23,365 nucleotides of DNA from CAYFWT01 sp964346955 (GCA_964346955.1 CAYFWT010000026.1:1-23365), one strand, 5' to 3'; counted from the first letter of the stretch, positions 1 to 7,752 are shown. The notes: generated by a model from the sequence alone, not told the origin. Made by a program: numbers and translations.

Positions 1-1
1 G

Positions 2-940
2 GGCAAAGATTTAACTAAGTTATCAGATAAGGAATTCGAGAAAAAGCTTAAAGATATTCAAATTTATGCTCGAGTGGAGCCAGCTCAAAAATTAAGAATT
101 GTTCAGGCTTGGCAAAAGAAAGGAGAAGTGGTGGCGATGACTGGAGATGGGATTAATGATGCACCAGCGCTCAGGCAGGCTGATATGGGCTTAGCTTTAG
201 GCTCGGGGACTGACGTGGCTAAAGAAGTTTCTGATTTAGTTCTTCTAACTGATAACTTTAGTATTGCTGTGGCCGCCGTTGAAGAAGGTCGAGCGATTAT
301 TGATAACATTAGAAAGGTGATTACTTATTTGCTTTCCGATAGTTTTACTGAAGTTATTTTAGTCAGCGTAAGTCTTCTTTTTGGTTGGCCCCTGCCAATT
401 TTAGCCGGTCAAATTTTATGGGTTAATTTAATTGAGGATGGGCCAATGAGTATTTTTTTGGCCTTCGAGCCAAAAGAAAAGGATGTCATGAAACAAAAAC
501 CTCGGAGGTATGGCATGTTTCTTTTGACCAAAGAGATGAAGGCTTTAATTTTTATCATTGGCATTGTCACCGACCTTTTTTTGCTAGGACTCTTTTTCTA
601 TCTTTTGAAATACACTAATTATGGAATCCCTCATATTAGGTCAGTAATTTTTGCTGGTTTAACGGTTGATTCTCTTTTTTATATTTTTTCCTGTAAAAGC
701 TTAAGGCGTAACATCTGGCAGACTAACCCTTTTTCTAATAAATTTTTAATCCTGGCTTGGTTTTTTGGAGTAGTCATGCTATTAGCCGCTCTCTACCTTT
801 CTCCCCTTCAGAAACTCCTCCAAACTACCCCTTTAAATCTTTTTGATTGGAGTTTGCTTCTTGCAGTAGGTCTATTAAATATAGCCCTAATTGAAGCGAC
901 CAAGTATTACTTTATTATCAGACGTCAAGCTAAAATATGA
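2..940 (+). CDS. P-type cation-transporting ATPase, C-terminal part (5' end outside window)
   Basis: Membrane pump that couples ATP hydrolysis to cation transport. The frame is open from base 2, so the 312 residues seen are only the C-terminal third; a GTG at 74 is internal. Seen: the end of the HAD phosphatase domain with VEPAQKLRIVQ and the hinge motif TGDGINDAPAL (about bases 139-171), then roughly six hydrophobic segments. By comparison with SERCA-type P2A pumps, the M5 segment SDSFTEVILV keeps the glutamate (E771-like) but has Ser for Asn768. M6 reads WVNLIEDGP, keeping Asn796 and Asp800 equivalents with Glu for Thr799. That favours Ca2+ or a related cation. The stop overlaps the next start (ATGA at 937-940), so it is translationally coupled to a CaCA exchanger. 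Family is secure; exact substrate is inferred. Confidence 0.93.
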   Translation, partial: GKDLTKLSDKEFEKKLKDIQIYARVEPAQKLRIVQAWQKKGEVVAMTGDGINDAPALRQADMGLALGSGTDVAKEVSDLVLLTDNFSIAVAAVEEGRAIIDNIRKVITYLLSDSFTEVILVSVSLLFGWPLPILAGQILWVNLIEDGPMSIFLAFEPKEKDVMKQKPRRYGMFLLTKEMKALIFIIGIVTDLFLLGLFFYLLKYTNYGIPHIRSVIFAGLTVDSLFYIFSCKSLRRNIWQTNPFSNKFLILAWFFGVVMLLAALYLSPLQKLLQTTPLNLFDWSLLLAVGLLNIALIEATKYYFIIRRQAKI

Positions 941-1890
941 GTTTCCTCTATATTTTTACCTTCGGGGCTTCGTTTCTCTTGCTGGTTTTCTCAAGTAACC
1001 GGCTAGTTAGTTCTCTTACTAGGATAGCTAAATTTTTAGGCTGGAAGGAATTTGTGGTGGCCTTTTTTACCATGGCTTTGGCTGGTTCGATACCTAATCT
1101 CTCGGTAGGCCTAAGTTCTGTTGTTCACCAAATCCCCACACTTTCTTTTAGTGAAATTGTTGGGGGAAATATTGTTGATTTAACTTTAGCGGTGGCTTTG
1201 GCTACTTTAGTGGCTGCTAATGGGTTAACTTTGCCTAGTCGAGCTGTTCAAGGAAGTGCTATTTTCACTTTATTTATTGCTATTTTGCCTTTAATTTTAA
1301 TAATTGATGGCACGCTTTCCCGGGCTGAAGGGATTTTATTAATTTTAGCTTTTGTGGTTTATGTCAGCTGGCTTTTTGGTAGAAGAGAAAGATTTGCCAA
1401 ATCCTATGATACGATAGCCCCGCCAATTGAGGCTAAAGCAATCCTTAAAGATGTCGGTACTTTAGTCGGCTCAGTTGCCTTACTCCTTTTAGCCGCTGAA
1501 GGAATTGTCGAAGCAGCTACTTTTTTCTCGGAAATATTAAATTTACCCATTGTTTTAATAGGCATTTTAGTGGTCGGCCTAGGTAATGCCTTACCAGAGA
1601 TTTTTTTTGGTGTCCAAGCCGCCAGAAGAGGCGAGGATTGGATGGTGGTGGGGAACTTAATGGGTTCAGTTATTTTTCCGGCCACCTTGGTTTTAGGATT
1701 AGTCGCTTTATTTTGTCCAATTGAAGTAGTTAATTTTTCACCTTTTTTCATTGGTCGATTTTTCTTAGTAATTTCGGCTATCTTTTTCTTAATCTTTATG
1801 CGAACTGGTAGAAGAATTACTAGAAAAGAAGCTATTTTTCTATTATCCCTTTATCTCCTTTTTATTCTGGCAGAAATTTTAATTACTTAA
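937..1890 (+). CDS. CaCA-family (Na+/Ca2+ exchanger-like) membrane protein
   Basis: 317-residue, very hydrophobic protein of about ten membrane segments with two inverted alpha repeats, the hallmark of calcium/cation antiporters. Alpha-1 begins near residue 50 (AGSIPNLSVG) and continues with GGNIVD near 76-81. Alpha-2 has GNALPEI near 216-222 and GSVIFP near 243-248. The usual motifs are G(T/S)SLPE and GSN(I/V)xN/D. The glutamate of alpha-2 is kept (E221), but alpha-1 has Asn (N54) where Glu is expected, and alpha-2 has Pro (P248) where the Asn/Asp ligand normally sits. The ion stoichiometry or substrate may therefore differ from standard exchangers. The ATG overlaps the stop of the P-type ATPase, suggesting a two-gene cation-efflux operon. 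Family assignment comes from the paired repeats; ion specificity is unknown. Confidence 0.85.
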   Translation: MSFLYIFTFGASFLLLVFSSNRLVSSLTRIAKFLGWKEFVVAFFTMALAGSIPNLSVGLSSVVHQIPTLSFSEIVGGNIVDLTLAVALATLVAANGLTLPSRAVQGSAIFTLFIAILPLILIIDGTLSRAEGILLILAFVVYVSWLFGRRERFAKSYDTIAPPIEAKAILKDVGTLVGSVALLLLAAEGIVEAATFFSEILNLPIVLIGILVVGLGNALPEIFFGVQAARRGEDWMVVGNLMGSVIFPATLVLGLVALFCPIEVVNFSPFFIGRFFLVISAIFFLIFMRTGRRITRKEAIFLLSLYLLFILAEILIT

Positions 1891-1895
1891 CCCTA

Positions 1896-1936
1896 AAGGA
1901 CTGTCCCCCAGGGACAGTCCCTAAGGGACAGTCCTT
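1896..1936 (+). repeat. Triple GGACTGTCCC-type palindrome after the exchanger gene
   Basis: GGACTGTCCC at 1898-1907 is followed by two copies of its complement GGGACAGTCC at 1911-1920 and 1925-1934. The first arm can pair with either one; with the distal arm the stem extends to AAGGACTGTCCC/GGGACAGTCCTT, 12 bp. The middle unit can also fold on itself (AGGGAC-A-GTCCCT). It lies six bases after the exchanger stop and could block or terminate transcription, but there is no good T-run after it. Confidence 0.7.
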
Positions 1937-1945
1937 CTTGCCCGA

Positions 1946-1974
1946 TTGATTTTTAAATTTATTTGTGTTAGAGT
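1946..1974 (+). promoter_or_regulatory. Predicted sigma70 promoter of rmuC
   Basis: TTGATT (1946-1951), 17 bp spacer, TAGAGT (1969-1974) preceded by TG at -15/-14 (extended -10). The predicted start near 1981 leaves a leader of about 9 nt before the ATG at 1990, with no Shine-Dalgarno sequence. Confidence 0.5.
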
Positions 1975-1989
1975 AATTTAGATAATTTT

Positions 1990-3021
1990 ATGGAATATTT
2001 TATTATTCTACTTTTAATTCTGATTGTCATAGGCCTAGCCCTAATGTTTTTTTTATTATTAAGAAAAAGGCCTAGCCAAGAGGGTGAATCAATGTTGATG
2101 CTCCAACAGCAGTTAAATCAGTTAGGACAGATTCTGGATAACAAATTAGCTGAATCAACTAAAACAGTCCAAACTCAATTCAGCCAAAGCGCTAAAATTA
2201 TCCGCGATGTCACCGAAAGATTAACTAAACTTGATAATACTAATAAGCAGGTAATTAGTTTTGCCCAGCAATTACAATCTTTAGAGAATGTTTTGACTAA
2301 TCCTAAACACCGAGGCATCTTGGGAGAATATTATTTAGAAACAGTCCTCAAGAATGTTTTACCACCCAATACCTACCAAATGCAGTATGAATTTGATGAC
2401 GGTGATGTAGTTGATGCAGCAATTTTTGTTAAAGATAAAATTATTCCCATAGATTCTAAATTTTCTTTAGAGAATTATAATCGGATTGTTCAAGAAAAAA
2501 ATGAAACGGAACGAGCTAAATTAGAAAAACAGTTTAAAATAGACCTTAAAAAGCGGATTGATGAAACGGCTAAATATATCAAGCCCAATAAGGGGACGAT
2601 GGATTTTGCCTTTATGTTTATTCCGGCTGAGGGAATTTATTACGATTTGTTAGTTAGCCAAGTAGGGGCGATTAAGGTTAATACGCGAGACTTGGTCGAG
2701 TATGCTTTTCGGGACAGGCACGTCATTATTGTTTCGCCGACTTCTTTCCATGCTTATTTACAGACGGTTTTACAAGGTCTGCGGGCTTTACAGATTGAAG
2801 AATCAGCCAAAGAGATTCGCAAAGGAGTAGAAAGGCTAGATAAACATTTAAAAAGTTACGGCGAATATATGTTGAGGCTGGGTAATAATCTTGGCACGAC
2901 AGTGGGCATGTATAATAGCGCTTATAAAGAGTTTGGCAAAATTGATAAAGATGTGGCCAAAATTACTGGCGGCAAGTCAGAAATGGAAGTCAAACAAATA
3001 GATAAACCTTCAGTGGATTAA
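1990..3021 (+). CDS. rmuC: RmuC-family DNA recombination protein
   Basis: 343 residues. Residues 3-22 form one N-terminal membrane anchor; about 30-100 are a Gln/Leu-rich predicted coiled coil; about 105-320 are the RmuC domain, with the characteristic stretches GILGEYYLETVLKN, IPIDSKFSLENY, FMFIPAEGIYYDL and VIIVSPTSFHAYLQTV. RmuC proteins are linked to limiting inversions at short inverted repeats and carry a PD-(D/E)XK-like nuclease fold; the D of IDSKF fits that core. The protein is shorter than E. coli RmuC (about 475 residues), mostly in the coiled coil. The ATG at 1990 follows a promoter closely. A rearrangement-limiting factor in a region so rich in inverted repeats is suggestive context only. 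Confidence 0.93.
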   Translation: MEYFIILLLILIVIGLALMFFLLLRKRPSQEGESMLMLQQQLNQLGQILDNKLAESTKTVQTQFSQSAKIIRDVTERLTKLDNTNKQVISFAQQLQSLENVLTNPKHRGILGEYYLETVLKNVLPPNTYQMQYEFDDGDVVDAAIFVKDKIIPIDSKFSLENYNRIVQEKNETERAKLEKQFKIDLKKRIDETAKYIKPNKGTMDFAFMFIPAEGIYYDLLVSQVGAIKVNTRDLVEYAFRDRHVIIVSPTSFHAYLQTVLQGLRALQIEESAKEIRKGVERLDKHLKSYGEYMLRLGNNLGTTVGMYNSAYKEFGKIDKDVAKITGGKSEMEVKQIDKPSVD

Positions 3022-3032
3022 TATAATACGGC

Positions 3033-3203
3033 AAGAGCTCAGGGTGACCATTTTGAGAAGCCTAGATGACAAAAGATAACAACAGGGTTGGCATAGTAAA
3101 GAAGCACTCTTTTGTCATCTCGGAGCAGCGTCTTAAATTATAAGTAGAAGATAAATTAGGTCACGGCCGCTGCGTCTTCGAGAAATAGTTACCCTGAGCT
3201 CTT
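3033..3203 (+). repeat. Three-way-junction palindromic element, copy A
   Basis: 171-bp intergenic element between rmuC and rplU. Outer arms AAGAGCTCAGGGT (3033-3045) and ACCCTGAGCTCTT (3191-3203) pair perfectly over 13 bp. Inside are stem I, AGATGACAAAAG with CTTTTGTCATCT (about 3064-3075 and 3109-3120), and stem II, GCAGCG(T)C with GCCGCTGC (about 3125-3132 and 3166-3173). TTCGAGAA or TTTGAGAA flanks the junction. No ORF. Four relatives lie elsewhere in the window; the stem II loop is most like copy D. Confidence 0.9.
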
Positions 3204-3225
3204 AAACTCTTTTAATAATAAATTT

Positions 3226-3543
3226 ATGTTGGCAGTAATCAAGACTGGTGGAAAGCAATATTTAGTTTCGCCAGGTGATAAAATTAAAGTAGAGAGATTA
3301 GATGTCAAAGAGGGCAAAGAATTTAACTTTGACCAAATTTTGTTAGTGGTCAAAGGTAAGACTATTAAAATAGGCACCCCTTTAGTTAAGGATGCCAAAG
3401 TTAGAGCTAAAGTTATTGAGCAAGGCAAAGCTAAGAAAGTGATTGTTTTTAAATACCGAGCTAAAAAACGATATCAAAAGAAAATGGGCCACCGCCAGCC
3501 CTATAGCCAAGTGGAAATAATAAAAATATTATCTTCTTCCTAA
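3226..3543 (+). CDS. rplU: 50S ribosomal protein L21
   Basis: 105 residues, the full family length. The N-terminus MLAVIKTGGKQYLVSPGD and the C-terminal signature KKRYQKKMGHRQPYSQVEI are diagnostic of bL21, which binds 23S rRNA in the large subunit. The usual partner rpmA (L27) does not follow; instead the 3' end overlaps the convergent recR gene by 15 bp (3529-3543). Its likely terminator (3599-3625) sits inside recR. No Shine-Dalgarno sequence is seen before the ATG, which is 22 bp from repeat copy A, so the promoter may lie in or before that repeat. Confidence 0.97.
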   Translation: MLAVIKTGGKQYLVSPGDKIKVERLDVKEGKEFNFDQILLVVKGKTIKIGTPLVKDAKVRAKVIEQGKAKKVIVFKYRAKKRYQKKMGHRQPYSQVEIIKILSSS

Positions 3544-4128
3544 AAGAGCGTTAGTTAAGGTATTTTCGTCAATATATTCTAAATCACTACCAATAGATAA
3601 GCCGCGCCCTAAGCGGCTTTTTTTTATCTTGAAAGGTTTAAGTAGGCGTTCAATATATAAAGTAGTGGTATCTCCTTCAGTGCTCGGACTTAAGGCAAAA
3701 ATCACTTCTTTTATTGACGGTTGACTGTTTTTTAAACGCTTAATTAATTCTTTGATTCGTAAGTTTTCCGGACCAATCCCGTCAGGTGGCGAAATTAAGC
3801 CACCTAAGACATGATAAAGGCCCTGGTATTGTTTAGTTTTTTCCAAAGGAGGGATATTTAAAACATTTTCTACCACACAGATAATTTCTTGGTTTCTTTT
3901 TTTGTCTTGGCAGACAGAACAAAGCTGATTGTCCTTAGGAGCAACATTAAAACATTGAGCGCAAAGGTGAATTTTTATTTTCAGGTTTTTAATGGAAAAA
4001 GATAATTCATCTAATTCTTTTTGGTTTCGATTGATTAAATAAAAAACTAACCGAGTAGCCGCTCGGGGACCAATATCAGGTAGTTTACTTAGTTGGTTGA
4101 TGAGATTTTGAATTTGCTCCGGAAACAT
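3529..4128 (-). CDS. recR: Recombination mediator protein RecR
   Basis: 199 residues, normal length. In order: N-terminal helix-hairpin-helix (about 8-30, LSKLPDIGPRAATRLVFYL), a four-cysteine zinc module (C56, C59, C70, C73), a Toprim domain starting at ICVVENV with the signature VLGGLISPPDGIGP, and the C-terminal SRLGRGLSIGSDLEY. RecR works with RecO and RecF to load RecA at gaps and breaks. It is the last gene of a minus-strand run after dnaB (38 bp gap). In most bacteria recR follows dnaX, which is not here. Its last five codons overlap the end of rplU. Confidence 0.97.
   Translation of the reverse strand: MFPEQIQNLINQLSKLPDIGPRAATRLVFYLINRNQKELDELSFSIKNLKIKIHLCAQCFNVAPKDNQLCSVCQDKKRNQEIICVVENVLNIPPLEKTKQYQGLYHVLGGLISPPDGIGPENLRIKELIKRLKNSQPSIKEVIFALSPSTEGDTTTLYIERLLKPFKIKKSRLGRGLSIGSDLEYIDENTLTNALLGRR
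3599..3625 (+). terminator. Intrinsic terminator for rplU, inside recR
   Basis: AAGCCGC (3599-3605), a 7-nt loop and GCGGCTT (3613-3619), followed by eight Ts from 3618. It lies 56 nt after the rplU stop, within the conserved recR C-terminal coding sequence read on the other strand (the SRLGRGL codons). No other terminator for rplU is visible. Confidence 0.75.
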
Positions 4129-4166
4129 GAATTATAGTTATCTTCTGAAAAGTATATCCCTCACCT

Positions 4167-5543
4167 TTATTCGCCGAGGTGTCTCTCCAGGTTCTTAAAA
4201 CTAACCTGGCTTTCGTTAAAGAAGAGTTCTACTCGGCCAATTGGTCCATTGCGGTGTTTGGCCAAGATGATATCAGCGATATTTTTACGTTCAGTGTCAG
4301 GTCTGTCTTTATCTTCTCGGTAGATAAAGAGAACTACATCACTATCTTGTTCTAACGAGCCACTTTCCCGAAGGTCAGAGAGCTTAGGGATAGCTGGTGA
4401 GCGACTCTCAACAGCTCGAGAAAGCTGAGAAAGAGCCAAAACAGGTAAGTTAAGCTCTCGGGCTAGGGCTTTTAAATTACGAGATATTTCTGTTACTTGC
4501 TGGACTGACGACTCACTCAAATTACGAGGTTGAATCATTTGAAGATAATCGATAATAAGCAGACCTATATTGTGCTCAGCTTGAAGACGACGAGCCATCG
4601 TTCGTATCTGCATAATAGTTGGGGTGGCCGTATCATCAATAAAGATAGGACTGACTGATAATTCATCTAAAGCCTGTTGGATACGATTGAAATCGTTATC
4701 AGGGCCTTCATCGGAGAGACGACCAGTCCGCATCCGCCAAAGGTCTACTTCTGCTTGGGCACAGATAAGTCGGTCAACTAATTGCTCTCTGGCCATTTCT
4801 AGACTAAAGATACCCACGGGGATTTTATTTTTTACCGACACATAACGAGCAAAATCTAAAGCCAGAGTAGTTTTTCCCAAACTAGGCCTTGAGGCTAAAA
4901 TAAGTAAGTCTGATTTCTGGAACCCAGATAAATAATTATCTAAATCAGTAAAACCACTGGGCACGCCTCTGGTAGAACTATCTCCTCGGTGCAATTTATC
5001 AATTCGTTCAAAGGCCTCTTCTAAAGTGTCTTTGACTGGCAGAAATTTTTGACCAACTGATTGTTGAGAGATAGCAAAAATTTTTTGTTCAGCTGTGTCA
5101 ACTAAGTTTTCTACATCCTCAGGTTCTTGATAACTCAACTGAGTCATTTGATGGGAGGTTTCGATTAAATCCCGGAGAACCTTTTTATTTTTAACAATCT
5201 TGGCATAGTGGGTAACATGAGCCGCTGTGGGCACAGAATTAACTAAGCTGGTCAAATAACTTGCCCCGCCAACTTCTTCTAATTGATTTTTTTCCTCTAG
5301 CCGGTTAGTCAAGCTAAGTAAATCGATTGGTTCGTTCTTCTCATATAGGTCGAGCATCACTTGGAAAATATTAGCATGACTTCCTCGATAAAAATCATCT
5401 GGGTTAAGAATGTCAGCCACTCGGACAATAGCTTCTTTATCTAACATTAAGGAACCGAGAACCGATTGCTCAGCTTCAATATTTTGAGGAGGCAGGCGTC
5501 CCTCTAATTCTCCCTTTTTAATTGGCGAAGCTTGGTTATTCAT
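4167..5543 (-). CDS. dnaB: Replicative DNA helicase DnaB
   Basis: 458 residues from the ATG at 5543. A TTG four codons upstream is in frame but less likely, since the predicted promoter leaves little room. N-terminal DnaB domain (about 15-120, starting PPQNIEAEQSVLGSLM), linker, then the RecA-like ATPase domain. Walker A SRPSLGKTT is at about 218-226, FSLEM at about 246-250, Walker B LIIDYLQM at about 329-336, and the C-terminal AKHRNGPIGRVELFF motif is present. It is the ring helicase that unwinds DNA ahead of the replisome and binds primase. It sits between cysS (upstream) and recR (downstream) on the same strand. No intein is present. Confidence 0.97.
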   Translation of the reverse strand: MNNQASPIKKGELEGRLPPQNIEAEQSVLGSLMLDKEAIVRVADILNPDDFYRGSHANIFQVMLDLYEKNEPIDLLSLTNRLEEKNQLEEVGGASYLTSLVNSVPTAAHVTHYAKIVKNKKVLRDLIETSHQMTQLSYQEPEDVENLVDTAEQKIFAISQQSVGQKFLPVKDTLEEAFERIDKLHRGDSSTRGVPSGFTDLDNYLSGFQKSDLLILASRPSLGKTTLALDFARYVSVKNKIPVGIFSLEMAREQLVDRLICAQAEVDLWRMRTGRLSDEGPDNDFNRIQQALDELSVSPIFIDDTATPTIMQIRTMARRLQAEHNIGLLIIDYLQMIQPRNLSESSVQQVTEISRNLKALARELNLPVLALSQLSRAVESRSPAIPKLSDLRESGSLEQDSDVVLFIYREDKDRPDTERKNIADIILAKHRNGPIGRVELFFNESQVSFKNLERHLGE

Positions 5544-5559
5544 AATTTTTAGCAATCCA

Positions 5560-5588
5560 AGTTTATCAATTTAAAGGATGAGAGGCAA
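5560..5588 (-). promoter_or_regulatory. Possible promoter of dnaB-recR
   Basis: On the minus strand: TTGCCT (5588-5583), 17 bp, TAAACT (5565-5560) preceded by TGA (extended -10). The start would fall near 5553, about ten bases before the ATG at 5543. The -10 is weak. Confidence 0.35.
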
Positions 5589-5600
5589 GAGGAAATCTTG

Positions 5601-7010
5601 TTAGTATTTTGAGGATAATTTTGGTCCTTCTATAGTGTCCTTTACCCGATAACGTCGTCTTTCAATTTGCTGCCTAATTTGATCTGCTTTGTCCCATTCT
5701 TTATTTCTTCGAGCTTGTTCTCTTTCCTTAACTAACTTTTTTATTGATTCAGGGATGACTAATTTTTCTTGTCTGATTTTATTTAAGTTTAGACCGAGAA
5801 CTTGGTCAAAATCCAAAATGGTTGCTAATTTATCCGGATTAGGCTGACTGGATTTAAAAACATTTTGGGCAATAACCAATGCCTGGGGGAGATTGAAGTC
5901 ATCGCTGATTTTCCCGATAAAGTCATTTTGGTATTTTTTATCAACCTTACCGACTTTGCCACCAAGTTCATGGATTTGAGAAGTTAGATTATTAAAACCA
6001 TTTTGAGCAGCTTTCATTGCTGGCCAAGTAAAATTTTGTTTAGAACGATAATGAGCCTGCAAAAGCAAATACCGGAAAGCTAAGGGATTAAATCCCTTTT
6101 CTTCTATTTGGCTTAAACTGTAAGCAGTCCCTTCTGATTTAGACATTTTCTTATTATCAACCAATAAATGTTCATTATGGAGCCAATAATTAACGAACTT
6201 AACTCCATTGGCTGATTCGCTTTGAGCTATTTCGTTAGTATGATGGACTGGAATATGCTCAACACCACCCATATGAATATCTATAGTCTTACCCAGATAT
6301 TTGTTGCTCATAACCGAGCATTCGATATGCCAACCCGGAAAACCTTCCCCATTTTTAACCAAAGGGGAACTAAAAGGAGATGGCCAATATTGCAAGGCAT
6401 TTTTATGCTTGCCTGCTTTAAAGAACCATAAAGAGAAATCAGCTGGGTTTCTCTTTTGCCTGTCAGATACTTCAGCCTTGCCCGCTCCTTTAAGCTTATC
6501 TTCTAGGCTTTGACCAGAAAGCTGGCTATAGTTTTTTGCCTTGGAAACATCAAAGTATATGGCTAAGTCAGTTGGATAAGCATAGCCCTTATCAAGTAAA
6601 ATCTGGACCATCTCAATCATCTCTTGAATACATTGAGTGGCTCTTGGCTTAAAAGTTGGCTCTAAAATATTCAATGCCTGGGTATCTTTTTCAAAAATCT
6701 TTATATATTTCTCGGCTATTTCTTGAGGACTAAGTTTCTCCTGCTTGGCGCTTTTTTCTATCTTGTCTTCACCTTCATCCTGGTCACTGGTCAGATGTCC
6801 GACATCAGTGTAATTACGAACATGTTTTACTTGGTAATCCAAATACTTAAGTACCCTAACTACAATATCAGCACAGAACATACCGCGCATATTACCAATA
6901 TGTTGAGTCCAATAAACAGTCGGGCCACAATGATAAAAAGAAACCTGATTTTCCCTAATCGGTTTAAAAACTTCTTTCTTACGAGTGAGAGTGTTGTAGA
7001 GCTTAAGCAT
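5601..7010 (-). CDS. cysS: Cysteine--tRNA ligase
   Basis: 469 residues, the usual size. Class I synthetase that charges tRNA-Cys. Motifs: HIGN at 37-40 within GPTVYWTQHIGNMRGM, KMSKS at 288-292, and the zinc ligands C28, C231, H256 and E260 by comparison with E. coli CysS. The C-terminal anticodon-binding part ends with EREQARRNKEWDKADQIRQQ. First gene of a minus-strand run with dnaB and recR. The ATG at 7010 is only 6 bp from the predicted -10 box, so the mRNA should be leaderless. Confidence 0.97.
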   Translation of the reverse strand: MLKLYNTLTRKKEVFKPIRENQVSFYHCGPTVYWTQHIGNMRGMFCADIVVRVLKYLDYQVKHVRNYTDVGHLTSDQDEGEDKIEKSAKQEKLSPQEIAEKYIKIFEKDTQALNILEPTFKPRATQCIQEMIEMVQILLDKGYAYPTDLAIYFDVSKAKNYSQLSGQSLEDKLKGAGKAEVSDRQKRNPADFSLWFFKAGKHKNALQYWPSPFSSPLVKNGEGFPGWHIECSVMSNKYLGKTIDIHMGGVEHIPVHHTNEIAQSESANGVKFVNYWLHNEHLLVDNKKMSKSEGTAYSLSQIEEKGFNPLAFRYLLLQAHYRSKQNFTWPAMKAAQNGFNNLTSQIHELGGKVGKVDKKYQNDFIGKISDDFNLPQALVIAQNVFKSSQPNPDKLATILDFDQVLGLNLNKIRQEKLVIPESIKKLVKEREQARRNKEWDKADQIRQQIERRRYRVKDTIEGPKLSSKY

Positions 7011-7016
7011 ATTTTT

Positions 7017-7045
7017 ATCATATCAGCTTTTATTTGGGGAGGCAA
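7017..7045 (-). promoter_or_regulatory. Predicted leaderless promoter of cysS
   Basis: On the minus strand: TTGCCT (7045-7040), 17 bp spacer, TATGAT (7022-7017) with an extended TGA just before it. Six bases separate the -10 from the start codon, so transcription should begin at or within a base or two of the A of ATG. Confidence 0.55.
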
Positions 7046-7054
7046 ATAAAAAAC

Positions 7055-7083
7055 TTGACGAGTTTATGATTAAATTGTATAAT
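7055..7083 (+). promoter_or_regulatory. Strong sigma70 promoter of the ClpP-like gene
   Basis: TTGACG (7055-7060), exactly 17 bp, consensus TATAAT (7078-7083). Start expected near 7090, giving a leader of about 54 nt that ends in the Shine-Dalgarno sequence AAGGAGGG (7129-7136). The best promoter match in the window; divergent from the cysS promoter. Confidence 0.75.
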
Positions 7084-7143
7084 TAAAATAGCTCAATTTA
7101 ACAATTCAATGATTTATCTAAATATAAAAAGGAGGGAATAGAA

Positions 7144-7752
7144 ATGGAAGAAAAAATTGTCGATATTGGGGAAATTTTATCTAAAAGGAGAACATTGGCA
7201 TTGGCTGAACAGATTAATGGGAATAATGTTACGGAATTGAGAAGACAATTGGCAATATTCAGCCTTGAGAAGGTCAAGCCGGAGGCCGAACCAGAAGAGA
7301 TTAAATTGATAATCGATAGCTTAGGGGGAGATCTTGATTCGGGCCTTTGGGTGTATGACCAGATTAAACTATTAAGTGTTCCTGTAATCGGAATTGTCGT
7401 TGGCAGATGCCATTCAACAGCTTTGGCTATTCTTCAGGCGTGCAGAAAGAGATATGCTACGATGAATAGTCAATTTCTTTGTCATCGGTTAGTTACTACT
7501 GTAAAATTAGATCTTTCTGACAGCGATGAGAGATTGCGAACTAAGTTCGAACTTAGAATTGAGAAAGCCCGCGAGAGCGAGAAGCGTATCAAAAACATCC
7601 TTGCTCAAAGAACTGGCCAAAGTCTTGAAGAAATTGAAAAAATGATAGAAAGAGGAGAGCATACTATTCCTTTCTTTGCCCCAGAGGCAAAAGAACTTGG
7701 ATTTATTGATGGGTTTGTCGAAGACGAACCATCATTAATCCCTTTGCTCTAA
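7144..7752 (+). CDS. ClpP-like serine protease/crotonase-fold protein with altered active site
   Basis: 202 residues with a ClpP fold. Seen: IIDSLGGDLDSGLWVYDQIK (compare NSPGGxxxAGxxIYDTM), GRCHSTALAIL carrying the nucleophile-like S91, the loop SQFLCHRL carrying H114, and C-terminal FFAPEAKELGFIDGFV. Two things differ from proteolytic ClpP: the oxyanion SPGG is SLGG, and the position of the triad Asp is Thr174 (E172 lies close). It may be a degenerate subunit, a protease with a displaced acid, or a non-proteolytic paralogue. The Shine-Dalgarno sequence AAGGAGGG is 7 nt before the ATG. It is a single-gene unit with its own promoter and terminator, unlike its neighbours. Family is likely; activity is unknown. 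Confidence 0.82.
   Translation: MEEKIVDIGEILSKRRTLALAEQINGNNVTELRRQLAIFSLEKVKPEAEPEEIKLIIDSLGGDLDSGLWVYDQIKLLSVPVIGIVVGRCHSTALAILQACRKRYATMNSQFLCHRLVTTVKLDLSDSDERLRTKFELRIEKARESEKRIKNILAQRTGQSLEEIEKMIERGEHTIPFFAPEAKELGFIDGFVEDEPSLIPLL

Noticed and set aside
4624..4845. Plus-strand frame inside dnaB
   Set aside because: Antisense shadow of a conserved helicase gene with no start signals; the same holds for other frames inside rmuC, cysS, dnaK, dnaJ and ddl.
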